Assembly (NCBI GenBank): GCA_047495785.1
Contig: JBLDXI010000015.1
Span: forward strand, 682,001 to 746,000
DNA from: Lepidodermella squamata
Lineage: Eukaryota; Gastrotricha
DNA: 64,000 nt
Direction of reading: 5' to 3'
In this document: piece after piece, positions 34,199 to 46,347 of the stretch
Layout: every line of letters starts with the position of its first letter
Numbering within the stretch: the first letter of the stretch is position 1
The notes under the pieces: model-generated
What the model saw: the letters and a program-made list of their open reading frames with translations, nothing else
Database searches by the model: none
What the model was told of the DNA's origin: nothing
Position numbers and translations under genes: made by a program

Positions 34199-35200
34199 TC
34201 AGATCATTTTGAGCTCGATTTGTAGATCGGAGATTGAAATTTGGTGAAGGAACGTTAAAGGAACGTAAAGGTTTTCATAATGGCGACTGGAAATTTGATC
34301 AAATTCAAGATTGTTCTTCTCCTTTCGGTTGCGACGTCTTGTGCTAGGAATTTCTGGATCGATTTCGAGCTTTGCAGCAAGTTCAGATGCCGATTGAGAC
34401 AAATCTTTCCAAACCATTTCTTATCGGCTGTCTAGCAAGTCACGAATGAGCGACCTCAGCAAAATGAGCGCGCTGCCGTAGTCTAGATTTTCACTTTCAA
34501 GAACTTTAAATAATCGATTAACCTAGTTGACATTCGAATAAGTGATCGTATGCCTGTCCAACCGCCATAGAAATGTCGAGTTTCAAGTTTGACATCGTCG
34601 ATTCAATCTGCAACGCTATGTCCTCAGCCGTCAAACCATGGAGAGCTACAAAATTGACGAGTCGTTCCTTCCTCCGAATTTCATGGGTCTCAGGGTCTTC
34701 GAACAGATAGGAGAGAGCGATAGCAGGATCCTTCTCTTGAAAATTTCTTTGAAATTCCCTTGATTAAGTGATTTCTCAGATTCGTCTCTTCCGAGTATCG
34801 CAATATTTTGAATAGCACATAGATGCAGACGACCTTCAGCTACAGCTTTCAAATAATACCGTTCATTTTCAACTTGAGCCTCGTAGCCAGAAACCATTGC
34901 ATCAACGACTGTTCCATATTTCCAGTTTTTGAAGCCAGTTTCGATGAAAGTGTCCTCTTTGTTGCTGTTAGTTGCGGAGTGACGGCAAATAAAGCAGAAA
35001 ACGGCATTCCGCGATTTACTGTACTCGAGGAACTTCTTGAATACTTCTTGAAGTAACTCATATTGCATGACCGTAGCCGATCCGAGGACGCATCGTAAGT
35101 AGATGGGAATGACGCCGTCTTTGGATCTGGCTGAAAAGGCATATCGGCGGGGGATTGTGAAATGTCATCCACATCTTTCAAATGTTTAGAGCCAAGTCGC
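34199..35200 (-). pseudogene. hAT-family transposase remnant (ZMYM/TTF-finger type)
   Basis: Read on the minus strand, several frames together give the order typical of hAT transposases with an N-terminal TTF-type zinc finger. First comes a FCFICRH...TFIETGFKNWKYGT finger, then ENERYYLKAVAEG and NIAILGRDESEKSLNQGNFKEIFK. Further on are an AEDIALQIEST segment and a GQAYDH motif (usual form GQGYDGA), and near 34199-34417 a STRRRNRKEKNN...LYVPL segment seen before the C-terminal dimerisation region. Frameshifts and stops interrupt it, so it is inactive. It could be a source of, or a relative of the source of, the hAT-type MITEs in this window (inference). Confidence 0.7.
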
Positions 35201-35614
35201 ATTAAATTCCATAGCATCATTCGCCGAAGAAGTCCTGGATATAATTCTACTTGAGATGTCATTCTCCTTCTTTTCTTTGCTGTTATTGATATCCACCGAT
35301 CCGAAAACATCATCATCACAGGGACCAACGTCAACCGTTCTTTTGCGCTCTAAATTCAGGTTAAAATTTGAAAGTTTCGGATTTTCCGGGCGCTTTTCAG
35401 GACTAACGGATGGCTTTCAGGTCTTCGAGTTGGTACCCCTTTGTAGAACTAGAGACGGGCTATCCAGCGATATATGTTGTACGCCTATAGAGGATCTAAG
35501 CTTATACGGTATAGGCTTAAGCCTATACGGGATAAGCAATATTTTAACCTGTCATAGCGGCCAAACCGTGAGAGTGACTATCGATCATCATATATCAATC
35601 GATTGCTGTAATTA

Positions 35615-35773
35615 AGGGCTATCGATTGATGCCAAATCGAATTCCGCGCGGCACACTCAGGGTAAAGTTTTGGCCAAAAAACGCAAATTTTCCGCATTTT
35701 TTAACTTTGAAGGCAAAAATCATATTTTCAAAAGTTCCGCGCGAAATTCGATTGGGCACCAATCGATTGCCCT
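35615..35773. mobile_element. MITE with about 35-bp terminal inverted repeats
   Basis: The left end AGGGCTATCGATTGATGCC and the complement of the right end AGGGCAATCGATTGGTGCC match, and the match continues through AATCGAATTCCGCGCGG. The 159-bp element is AT-flanked; the target duplication is not clear. Confidence 0.6.
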
Positions 35774-35788
35774 ATATACATATCGATT

Positions 35789-35789
<1 letters not shown>

Positions 35790-35824
<35 letters not shown>
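35790..35824. repeat. (TA)n microsatellite
   Basis: About 17 TA units in a row, next to the MITE at 35615-35773. Confidence 0.9.
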
Positions 35825-35827
<3 letters not shown>

Positions 35828-36177
35828 ACATGGGGGAATCTGTACTATTCGCGACAATTGCGCAACTCGTATATCGCGTCGTAGTTTTTTTCCGTTGTAC
35901 TCGCGTCCTAGTTTGCATGTTGGAGTGGTATTGTCGCCGTGGTAGTGCGACAAAACTGCTACTGGAATCTTAATATGCGGAAAAAGCTAGCGATTGTCAA
36001 CAGTCAACACGCAGAAAAAGTTTTTATCGGAAAAAATCTACCTATTTATCTATCAAGCAGCCTTGGTGGCGCGCTTTTATTCTGCAGGAGAATAATATTT
36101 AGGGCCTTGTCAATTAATAAAAATAATGCAAACTAAACATTTTCGCTCATTTCTTTGATTTTAAATCATCTAAAGTT

Positions 36178-36685
36178 TTGGGACTAATAGTAGATGGACT
36201 CGAAACTCCCTTTCTTCTCCATGCAAAATTATTCGGATTATTGAAAATTGAAACCTAACAATTTATCGATAAATACCAAGTTGAATTTTCTTAGTTGAAA
36301 ATTAAAAAAATATGGCATGATTTCCCATTTTGGATTTTTAAAAATATTAAATTGTCAAGGAAAAATAATTAAAAAATAAAACATGGCTGGCAAAATTAAA
36401 CTATACGTTATATGGCTGCAATCTTTATTAACCAAGCTTTCCAAATATGCTCAAATTAATTCTCTAAACATCGTAGATTTCGTGAAAATGAGGAGCAAAG
36501 AACTAGCGCGTCTGAAATAACTGCGCGTGATGGCGAGATGCTGCTTTTTTATTTGAAATTATTGCTAATCTGCCATTTTTTGCAGTCACCGCGAAATCGC
36601 GCGATCAAAAAGCAATTTTTTGCTATCCGACTAATTTTGCATGGATAAGAAGGGGAGTTTCGAGTCCATCTACTCTTAGTCCCAA
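36178..36685. mobile_element. MITE with about 60-bp terminal inverted repeats, TTGGGACTAATA family
   Basis: The left end starts TTGGGACTAATAGTAGATGG and stays complementary to the right end for about 60 bp (through CGAAACTCCC and CCATGCAAAATTA). Total 508 bp. The same terminal sequence TTGGGACTAATA borders the small element inside the serine-protease pseudogene at 52474-52590. Confidence 0.75.
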
Positions 36686-37917
36686 GCGCGCATGCGGGCT
36701 TTTTCGGCCCACTTTTATTTTGAACGATTCAAAAATCAGCTTGCGCGAGGCCTAGATCAATGAATTTTAGCGTCTTTACCTAAAATGATGTGTTCTATTC
36801 AAATTTGAAAACCGCATTGCGTCATCACACACTGTTAACAATAGGCGCGCGCGTTTTTGCGTGGTGCGTGACGAAACGCTGTTCCGCACCTGTATTTGAC
36901 TCAAGGAGATCACCCACCGCGCATTATTATAAGAAATTGGTGGGCTTGTTATATGTTATATATCAAAATGCTCCTAGAAACACTGGCTACTCAGTGAGTT
37001 CAACGAATTGTCATGAAATCGCGATTTAACGACCCTAAAGGACATTAAAAGACAAAAATTATGAAAAATTCCAATTTTTCAGCATTTTTACTCGTCAAAT
37101 CGGCGAAATATCGCGGAACTAGCGAGGAAAGTTGTCAAAATGTATTGCCAAGTGTAATTTGGGCAATACCAATAACCTCTAAAACACATAAATTTACCTG
37201 AATTCAGGATTTCGGTATTTCGGAATGATCATTTTAACGCAATTTGACACCCTTTCGACCTCATTATCCCCCACCAGATGAAGATATCTTAATCTTTCTT
37301 TGAATTAAATGTTCGCCTAAGCGATAGCTGGCGTCGCGGACCAGAACTACGCCGATTTGTGAACAGTAGGCAGTGTCAAACGACATTTTTTCGCGACATT
37401 TTGACTATACTCACTTTGCGGCGTCAAAAGGTCACGTATATAAAAGAAAATCATTGTTGGTTTTAACAAAATTGGTTCCTCCATTTCCGAAAACAATAGA
37501 AATGGGAATTTGTAAGACGGCAATAGCCGCGTGCGCTTCGTTATTAGGCGAATTCAAGTGGGCTGAATGGGCCCCGTGCGCGCGGAACGTAACGTACGTC
37601 TCCATATGCGCGCCCAGTGTTAAATTTGGTTCCGCCATAAGTGGGACGCTTTAATTGCAAAGAGGCGCTATAAACAAATTATGCTGTTTTACATCAATGA
37701 TGAATAATATTCAGGTTGTTAAAAAGCGGTAAAACCCCGGTCCACCAGCGCTGGTTCACCGGCTTTCTACCGACTCAGGTTGCTGGAGGGTGATATTGGT
37801 TTCTGTTGGGTCGAGTTTTTTGTTTTTTCGACCTGTTTCCATCACTGTTGTGAGGCAAATTTTGCTGAACAGTGGAACCCCTTCTTGCATAATGGCAGTC
37901 ACGTTCTGCAATAGAAT

Positions 37918-38168
37918 ACACGAGAAAAAATCACCCTAATTTGGGTGAGGAAAATCGGACTTTTAGCTTGTGAGTTCCCCTCATTTAGGGCCCTGTGAGT
38001 ATGGATTTCATGGATTTTCAACATTCAGCATTTATCTGAATTCATGCTGAATATCATCCCAATTCATCTACAAACATGCAGCTATATATTTACTGAGCGC
38101 ATGAATTCAGATACCAAAACTAAATTCATGCTTTCGGTAGATAAATTAGGGTGATTTTTTTCTGGTGT
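37918..38168. mobile_element. Possible MITE with 25-bp inverted ends
   Basis: Left ACACGAGAAAAAATCACCCT and the complement of the right end, ACACCAGAAAAAAATCACCCT, agree over about 25 bp through TAATTT. No target duplication was identified. Confidence 0.5.
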
Positions 38169-39359
38169 GCGGTAACATTATTTCAGTGTTTTTTTAAGGA
38201 AAAGTTCGGTGTTTACCCAAAACAGTTCGGTGTTTACACCTATCCGCCTTATATTTACCGGAATTTTTCGGTATAAAATTGCGGGAAATGTATACTGAAA
38301 ACAGCATTGCCTTCTATCTATTCTATTCAGCGGCTGAAATTGTGGGATAACAAAATCCAGAACTTGCGAGCTTAAATTTCGATTTTATGCTGGAATTTGT
38401 GCTGAGAATAGCCTAAAATTGCTTTAAAATAACGAAGATATTTCAAAATAAGTTAATGAAAACATTGCAGTTCACACTTCATGCATGGTGGTACTCCTCA
38501 GGAATGATTGCTCAGTAATCTTCAAATTCGAAAAATTCCTTACCAATTTGAAGTAGTGGTGTAGTACCAACTGTGTGAGGCGAAGACCACAGTCAAAGAC
38601 GCGGGAAACGAATCCACTAATGTAGTGAACACATGTGTGGGCGAAGCGAGCAGAAAAATGTAGCATTTTACAGGCATTTTAGGATAATTTTAACGTTGAA
38701 AATGCAGGAGATGAGAGAGTTAGCAAGTTTCCAGACCAAGGTGCTTTACAGGCACGGGCAGGTTTTGGATTTCGGTGTTTACATCGCCTATTTCTGGTGT
38801 TTACATTGTAAAGCCTGTAAACCCCTTAAAAACACTGATTATTTATAATATATTTCCTTAGTTGTAATTTTAGTCAGCGGGCGGATTTTTGGTCGGAGGC
38901 CGCGCGCATCAAAATTCCTAATTTTTCAGGAGAAGCAAAAAAACAAAAAACACAAATCGCGCATGAAATCACAGAAAAAGTCAGCATCTCGCGCACAATA
39001 CTTGCTGATTCGTAGCTTCAAGCGAACCTTCTATTTATGAATAACTAGTGTAACTTGACTTGTAAATTCCGAATTTTAATGAAAAATTGGCGTATGAACC
39101 ACGTATCATCTTCAAACTAGCCATTTTTTGCGTTGCACTGACTGTTAAATTTCCCTCCTTTTCTACCTTTAATCTGAATTCATTTTAGCTTTATTAGTCC
39201 TTCCGACCAATGCGCTGCGTTTGAGTCTCAACCAACCCCAAAAGGCACGTCAAAATTGTAGCGATAGCTATAAAGCTACACACTGCAAACTGCAAACGCA
39301 ATTTCTCTCAAAATCTCAACGCCCGCTCGAACGTGCTGTTCTTAGCAATTAAAGCACCG

Positions 39360-39475
39360 CAGGGCGTTCGCGTAATAATACTCTAGGCGAGCTAAAAATA
39401 GCTAAAATAAAGCTAAAATGCATGCAAAAAGTAGCAAAGCTATTTTTAGAATAGTATTATTACGCAAACGCCCTG
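39360..39475. mobile_element. Small fold-back element with CAGGGCG ends
   Basis: The left CAGGGCGTTCGCGTAATAAT and the complement of the right end, CAGGGCGTTTGCGTAATAAT, form about 25-bp arms of a 116-bp element, with further GCTAAAA repeats inside. The CAG...CTG ends resemble hAT termini, but no 8-bp duplication is visible. Confidence 0.55.
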
Positions 39476-40064
39476 TAGTTCTACGCAATATTAATGGCCG
39501 AGAAAGACGGTCGACTGTGATTTCATTAAGATTTCTGCGTTAGCACTTCGACAGCGTCGTCTCAATGCCTAATTATTGCCAGCCTGGTAATAGAGGTTTT
39601 GAGCGAAATTTTTGACATTTTCGTCACCGCTCATTACAATTTTGCGCCCTAACTTAACCGCTGTATACTAACCGAACTCCTAGATTCAAAGAGTGGTCAG
39701 AATAACCGAATAAGGAATGAAATCAGAGATCACATAGATCAATCGCAAACAAATTTTGCGCGATGATTTTGTCTTCGGCGAAAATTCAAGTTTTGGCATT
39801 TCAGCAGAGACATACATTAAATAATTTTCACTTAACCTGACGCTGCGAGAATCTGTGCCTTGATATATTTTGCAGGACCATTGAATCCTATAGCCCTTAG
39901 GTGCCTTTCAAAATAGGGGTGAAATGCGTTTCTGCTTGCTACCAAGTCCCATTTAATTCTAGTCTCTCAACTTAATCCTAGCGCACCATGCGTTCTTTCC
40001 CTAGTTCGAGGGACATCTAGTTTCCAGAAAATTGAGAGGATTTACGATAAAAGGTCGAGGAAAA

Positions 40065-40700
40065 ATGGTGCTTTCACAAATGCGTCCGACGAGCGTCCGA
40101 CGTTTTCGGCGCCCGAATAGGCGACCGAAGTAGCGTAATAGTTGTCCGACGTATAGATTTTCTTTCACAAACGCGCGCACTTCGGCCCGCGCGCCCGAAG
40201 TTTAAACAATAGCGCGTCCGACGCGGCGCGCGCACGCACAACAAAGAACGTCGGATCGGAGGCCCCCAAAACTACCGTCCGAAGAGCGTCCGAACTCGTT
40301 GCTCTCATCTCGTTTTGCTCTTATATCATTGCTCATATCTCATTGCTCTTATTTTGCTTGCTCTTTTCGCACACAACCAATTTTTCGATGAAATTAAGAT
40401 TTTTATTTTTTATGATCCGCATCGCATTTCACGTCTCATTATTTAGTTAAATGCAGGATTTACGCTGAAATGGAAAATTTTTGCCTGACCCCGGTAGCCT
40501 GCCACTCGCGTGCACGCGCGCTCAAGTGCGTGACAATGAGCAACTTCGGCGGCCAAACAATAGAGACTTCGGGCGCCCGACCGCGCGCGCGCCTCCGAAG
40601 TGCCACTGATAACGCTCTCCGACGTTTCGCTTCACTCTACCGAAGTTTGCGAGTTGCTAGCCGACGTTTTCACCGTCGGACGCATTTGTAAAAGCACCAT
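40065..40700. mobile_element. GC-rich MITE with 27-bp terminal inverted repeats
   Basis: The left end ATGGTGCTTTCACAAATGCG and the complement of the right end ATGGTGCTTTTACAAATGCG continue alike through TCCGACG. The interior is packed with GTCCGACG and CCGAAG motifs in both orientations and CGCG runs, unlike the AT-rich surroundings. Total 636 bp, non-coding. Confidence 0.75.
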
Positions 40701-41323
40701 AAGCCTCATGATACATGATCGGTGGGAAAGAAAGATGAAAACAACTAAAAAACGCCCATTTCATTGCGCGAATTTTTGATCGCACGCATTCGACGCAATG
40801 ACGTCAAAGGTCAAGTTTGGAATTTATTTGCGGTTTTTGTGTCTAAAAAAACTACAAGCAACAAGCTTCAAAATGAATATGGGGTTCTCGCGCGAAAAAC
40901 GCAATGGGAAAAATTTTTATGCGCACCTCGCAAAAGTGCACACAAGGTGACAAGTGTGTACATTTGACATTTTTGATGCCTTCATAATAATAGCTTATAT
41001 CGTCAAAAGTACGCATCGGGGATGAAAACGGATTGCACCATGAGATTCCTCATGAAAAACTGCATTAGAAAATGATGATGATGAAAACTCATTTTCGACA
41101 AATCAAACCTATCCAACCTTCTTTGCACTCTGGCGAAAATTTTACAGAAGTGCGTAACCCACGGTTTTCACTTGTGGCGGCTCAAATGTTTTTAACTGGG
41201 TGAATTTCAGAATTTTGAAGTAAGTATAGTTTCTGATTTCTGCATATTTCAACGCTTAGTTGTTCACTTGAGTGTCTCCTTAATAGATTCGAATAATAAT
41301 TTAAAATTTGAATATTTTTACAG

Positions 41324-41425
41324 CGAACATTCATAAACTGCTGCATAGCTTTGGCTGCCGCTGGCGGAACACTGGGCTATTCAACAGCAACGACGTATAG
41401 CTTCGCAATGGACAGATGCACGTAG
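41324..41425 (+). pseudogene. Solo last exon of a type-E 18-cysteine gene
   Basis: After a TTTTTACAG, an open 34-codon frame encodes TFINCCIALAAAGG...YSFAMDRCT and a stop. It matches the last module of the type-E genes in the order F-x-x-C-C, STATTY-like and F-x-M-x-x-C. No other module lies nearby. It occupies the E slot of the decayed third block, displaced by the transposon-rich stretch before it. Confidence 0.6.
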
Positions 41426-43357
41426 ACGCCCTGAAAGCATTAGCCACAGGCTACAGCCTGCCTTCATTTTGTGAACCATTTGCAAGGCCTTGTGAATATC
41501 TGCGTGAAAAAGCTGTTTCAATTTTATGGAATTACTTGGCGTTGAGTTAATTCGCTGATTTGTTATAAAAATAATCTGGCTTGGATGCATTATTCCTTAT
41601 AAAACAGATTTTTTCGAGGTCATCGGAACCTTAGTGGTCTCGCTATGGTTTCCTCGGAGCGCTGGGCACCTCACTGATACATTCCTGAAAGCAATCATTC
41701 AGACGACGTTTGACGATGGTGAGATTGCTGCTATGATGGAGCTATAGAATATAAAGAGAGAGGATGAGAGATAGAGATAGCTGAAATTAAACATTGAGTA
41801 AACGAGACGATTCGGCATACAAGCAGAGCCTGATTATGCAGCAATAAGAAACGTTTTTATCAAATAGTGAGGTTCGGCGTCATTCTTCCTTCTCCCCCGT
41901 CTTCTTTCTCAACCATTTCCCGAACTCCTCACCGGCTATAATATGATTTTTTGGCAGATGACTTTTCGAAGTGACTTATTTTGCTTTATTCAAGTGCATT
42001 TAACAGCGGTGCATCCAGTTTTCTTTTTAGTATGACAATCCTGCCGGTCTCCAGGGGGGCAGTTACCGTTTCAAGCTTCAAAATTTGCATCGACCGGCCG
42101 AATAACTCAGCAGTTTTTTGTAGACAGTAAATAACATCACTGCAATTTGTAATAAAGCGGGCAATTATCTTTACGATATGCTGACGCTCATTAACAGCTG
42201 CAGGCGCGTTGAGGTACTTAAAAGTTACCTGTAGCTACCTGTCGATTGCGTCAAATCTAGTCATTATCCGACCAGGCTGGCCATTATAGCTTCTCCATTA
42301 CAACATTACAAGTGCGTCGGCCTTATGTTGAATTTCACGTTAGCAATTTGTAAACAAATTTTGAACATGAAATTCGTTGTAGCTTTGAATGCTTTTACAC
42401 TAATTACAAATGCAATGCATGAGCATCGTATGATGATACTGAACTTAATGACCGTATAATGAAGCCATTTTGAGGATAATTGCCCGGTGGATCATAAATT
42501 ATAATGATGTTATTACATTTTACACAAAATTCGCCCGAGTTTGTCTGCCGGTCGAAGAAATTCTGGGTGCACCTAGCTTTCACCCTTTACCAGGGCTTTG
42601 TACCTATCCTATCCTTGTGAACTCGATGAAGCTGACGCCACGTACCGTCAGACCCTCTTCAGATTAGCCCTCTTGTGGACGTACTCCGACTATTTATATA
42701 AATGCGCCAAAATTAACTGAATTTAAAGCTGATGAACAGATAGAAAGCAAGCATTGAAAACTTGATGAGAATGCAGCAAAGATTCAATCGAACAATGAGT
42801 TGGGGACCGGCGATTTTCAGACCCCCGGAGAAAAATCCTGAGCCAATCCCCCGGGACCCTTATGCCCCAAGGCCCCTCCTGCTTTCTGGCTAGCGAAAAT
42901 ATTCAACGAGGGGCCCTTTTTATTTGCGGAATCACCAGTAATAATTAATTAATCGGTCGATTTTGAAGCTCCTGGACCAACATTCTGAAAAAATGAGCTT
43001 GCTCCGCTCGCACTTAGTCCACTCGACCAGTATTGTTAAGACTTCTGTGACCGAAACTTGCAAATCTCAGCTGCATTGTGTTCAGCATTGGCATCAAGTG
43101 GTTAGATGTGAAGAATGGTACTTTTTTATGTTGACAACAGATTTTCACGAGACGCGCCTTTATTCATATTTTCAATTGCGTTCAATTCATATCTAAGGCA
43201 AAAGACAAACGATAATCGAATAAACTGGTGGCATGTTGCAAATTCGATTAGGCACAGTTTCCACCGATCCGCGATCTTATCTAATCGCAACAGATTGCCT
43301 GAGAAACGTGATACTGCTGTGATCATGGGCATATATAGTAATTTGATTTTTGTCATT
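41426..43357. other. Spacer left of block 2
   Basis: No gene supported. Nothing repetitive or RNA-like was recognised beyond AT-rich sequence. Confidence 0.4.
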
Positions 43358-44245
43358 TTAGTTTGTGCAGTATTCAATATTCATGTTGTACAACGACGAA
43401 GTGCCCATTGTGTTGATTTTGGTCGTGGCCCAATCTATGTACAGAGCTACGCAGCAGGCACGGAAAGAAGCGAACGCGAATGTACCTATCGCTGTTTTAC
43501 CCTGGTGTAAAAACAAGGAGAAGTGATATAATGCAATAACAATTAATTACGAACCCCAACTGAAGCTGAAAGCGCGACGGTATAAGTTGTCGTCGAAGCC
43601 GCCGCATTCTCGCATGTGTGCGGAAAGTTGAAACACCTGACGTTGGTATTTGGTACGGTGTCGGTGTTGGAGCAAGTTTTGTATGGTGTCGTATCGGCTC
43701 CGAGAATGCACATAGTTTGCGCCGTCGGCAGTGTTGGCACGACTTGGTAGAAAACGTTAGTTGTCGCACCAACTCCACCGCAACAAGCACCGAACGAGTC
43801 GTAGGTCGCAGCAGGAGACGCGGGCTGGAAGAGAATGATTTTGAGTTTGATGATGAATTTCAGCCGGTAAATCGATAGCTCAAAGTGAATGTGATATCAA
43901 TAAAAGATGATTTTATGACTCACAGTAGCACCGCCAATCGCAGCACAATTAGCTCCAGGGGTTGAAAGGCAAAACTTCATAGCTTGGGAAACGGGCGCTG
44001 GCGAGGTGACGGTGCATAGTGTAAATTGGCCCTAATAGTTTAAAATAACTGATAAGTTCATAATTTTTATCAGCAGGCGTTACAGTTTGATCGCAAAACT
44101 GCGCGTTTGTGCAGCCAGCTTCAGCACACGTAAGCCCCGAGGAGCATGTCGCGGATGGGCACGGCGTCGAGGCAACAGTCGACGGCGGGCAGGCATCGAC
44201 CGCCACAGCGAGAACAGCTAGCAGGGTGGCTAGAATAGCAGTCAT
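43358..44245 (-). CDS. 18-cysteine secreted family protein, type A, block 2
   Basis: Unrecognised secreted protein, 227 aa, in four phase-0 exons: 44084-44245, 43924-44031, 43555-43824 and 43358-43501. Introns are 52, 99 and 53 nt; the third donor is the weak GTTCGT. The signal peptide MTAILATLLAVLAVAVDA precedes CPPST. The 18 cysteines follow the 6+3+6+3 plan: GQFTLC...; SFGACC...CFNFPHTC; SFRACC...EYC. It pairs head-to-head with the gene at 44744 and corresponds to 20511-21342. The third exon could read through the weak donor to a stop four codons on, giving a short form without module 4; paralog comparison favours splicing. Confidence 0.87.
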
Positions 44246-44743
44246 ATTCGCAGGATATCCACCGAGCTTTTTGAGGATAAATCGTGGCGCGGTAGCGTTT
44301 GGCTGCCTTATATTACCAGAGCTCGCGTCTGTTTGACCCCAAGCGTCGTGGCGATATCACTTCAAGCTGAGATATAGTTCTTCCAGCAAAAGAAAATTAA
44401 AATTTTCATGAACGTAAAAAATTACCGTAAACACTTAGATGCATCCTAATTTAATAATATTATTCTAATTGAATTTTTTAATTTTAAATTCACGATATGA
44501 GAGTATTGAAACGAAATCACGAGGCTCTCAGAAATTGAATCCTCGGAGCTGAGTCAGAATTTGAGGTAATATTCGGCTTTCGAGTACGTTGTTACGACTT
44601 GTTTACATTTTCCAGAGGTTCCGAGCTTGAAATCTAAGGCTTAACATTAATCCAGTTCTGTCAGACACGATGCGTGCCGTAAAAGAGAGCCGCAGTCTAT
44701 CGGCCTAAATTTCACCTTTTTGGCGCATTTCGTAGCAATAACC
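44246..44743. promoter_or_regulatory. Shared divergent promoter region, A/C pair, block 2
   Basis: The 498 bp lie between divergent ATGs and share the GACTTGTTTACA and CGGCCTAAATTTCA segments with 21343-21833, at similar distances from the type-C start. Confidence 0.5.
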
Positions 44744-45573
44744 ATGCAAGCTGCCGTTTTCCTGCTGGCCGTGGTTTTGATCGCCGACCTAACCCAAGCC
44801 TGTCCGCCGTCGACGACCTCCTCGGCAACTTCTTGCCCTTCAGTTGTAACATGCCCATCTGGAACCTCATGCCAACAGGTCGCTTGCCCTAGATCGGGCT
44901 ACGCTTGTTCGACCAAGGTAGGAAATTGCATACCATACCATACCATACCATACATTGTAATGTGTTGTGCTGATATTTCTCAGGGTCAATTCGCTCAATG
45001 CTCGGTTAGCACCAATATAATTGCAATTCCAGCCACTTTCTGCCTTTCAACCGGCACGTGCTCAGGAATTACGGGCGCAACTGTAGGTTTCGAGGTGAAT
45101 TTGCTGAATGTCGCTAAACTGTATAGTAAATAGGCGACCGGAACAACTGCGAACTCGTTCCTCAGCTGTTGTTCGGGCTTGAGCCCCATAACATCAAACA
45201 TCCAGTACGTCCAACTGACGGTCAGCAGCTCTCCCGTCACAATGTGTGTCGTCACGAATGACGCAACAATGTACAGAATGTGCAACACTCCGAGTGCCGT
45301 TGTTATGGCAGGCGCGTCGTGCGTTCGCTTCCCCAGTTCGTGCGAAACCGGCAAGGTGCAAATGACTGGGCCATCAATAGTGAGTTGAAAATAAGTCATA
45401 CAGTAGCATTACTTACTGGCATTTGCATTTTACAGCAAGGCGTGACTGTTTTTGCCTACGCTAGTTTCCGTCAATGTTGCAGTGCAATTAAAGGAGTGAG
45501 TACAGCGTCCAAATTCTCATCAGCCGACATTCTCGGAGTTACGGTAGACTCATGCGTCGGGGTGCAATCGTGA
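44744..45573 (+). CDS. 18-cysteine secreted family protein, type C, block 2
   Basis: Unrecognised secreted protein, 218 aa, in four phase-0 exons: 44744-44917, 44984-45082, 45134-45379 and 45436-45573. Introns are 66, 51 and 56 nt; the first contains a CCATA microsatellite (about 44929-44953). The signal peptide MQAAVFLLAVVLIADLTQA precedes CPPST. The 6+3+6+3 cysteine plan is complete (GQFAQC; SFLSCC...CVRFPSSC; SFRQCC...DSC). Same total length and near-identical exon sizes as the block-1 copy at 21834-22650. Confidence 0.9.
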
Positions 45574-46347
45574 TGAGCGGATTAATTATGACTAACAGAA
45601 ATTCGCAAAATTGATGAACAGCCCGAGTTACTGCGCTGTTTTAGATTATGAAACATTATTTCCAGGATAAATAAAAAGCTTCTCTGTTGCTTCCATTGTT
45701 TTTGTGGCCACTAATAAAAACAACAATCCTCCGTTTCACAACTTCCTTTGTAATGTTATTGAGCCGTTAATTTTTTCATCTTCTCACTTTCAACAGTCAC
45801 GTTCAAAACAAAACAGTCAATTCAAAGCGTTTCTATTTGAATTTAACTCTCAACACATCTGGTGGAAAATCAAGTTCAGAGTCCTGAATATTATGCTGTA
45901 TTCTCTTATTGTAAACTATTGTATTAACCATTAACAGGGCTTTGTTAGTGCAAAGCAATCCGCCAGTACTATTGTCACCTGGAATTTCTAATAATCGTAA
46001 TTTTGCCTACTTATTTCGGTCTAAACCTTGCCTTTTATAGTGTTTGGTCATTGATAGCAATTCAAAATTTGCAATAGAGATTAGGGCAACGTTAAGAGTC
46101 TCTAGAGCCAGTGATTGTATTGACCGCAATTGACCTCCTTTTGTTCTTGGTCTACAAATATGATGTCTGAGAGATAAGCTATGGTACCGATTAGGTTTAT
46201 TGGGTTCACTCTGCGTCAAGCGGATTGTAGACTTTTTCCATGTCATCTCTCGTTTATTAATGCTACAATTATTTAATCGAAAAACAGCAGCGTATCTGGT
46301 AACATGATGGGGATTATGTAGCGTTTAGCTCCATTCGAAAGTGTGAA
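45574..46347. other. Convergent spacer C/D, block 2
   Basis: No gene supported. It is about 280 bp shorter than the matching spacer in block 1, which carries an extra dispersed repeat. Confidence 0.5.

Larger units (their letters stand above)
35201..41323. other. MITE-rich insertion zone inside the decayed block
   Basis: This 6-kb stretch separates the type-D pseudogene from the lone type-E last exon at 41324. It has no supported gene; five inverted-repeat elements are annotated separately, together with a TA microsatellite. Small frames such as 36790-37029 and 37373-37654 are unrecognised. The motif GGTGTTTACA recurs near 38210-38240 and 38765-38810. Confidence 0.5.

Noticed and set aside
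35790-35953. Tyr-Ile repeat peptides around the TA tract
   Set aside because: Translation of the (TA)n microsatellite; not coding.
43325-43510. Plus-strand small secreted cysteine peptide (MGIYSNLIFVILVCAVFNIH...)
   Set aside because: It lies antisense to the last exon of the type-A gene at 43358-44245, whose module 4 matches the paralogs; the signal-peptide look comes from the complementary strand.
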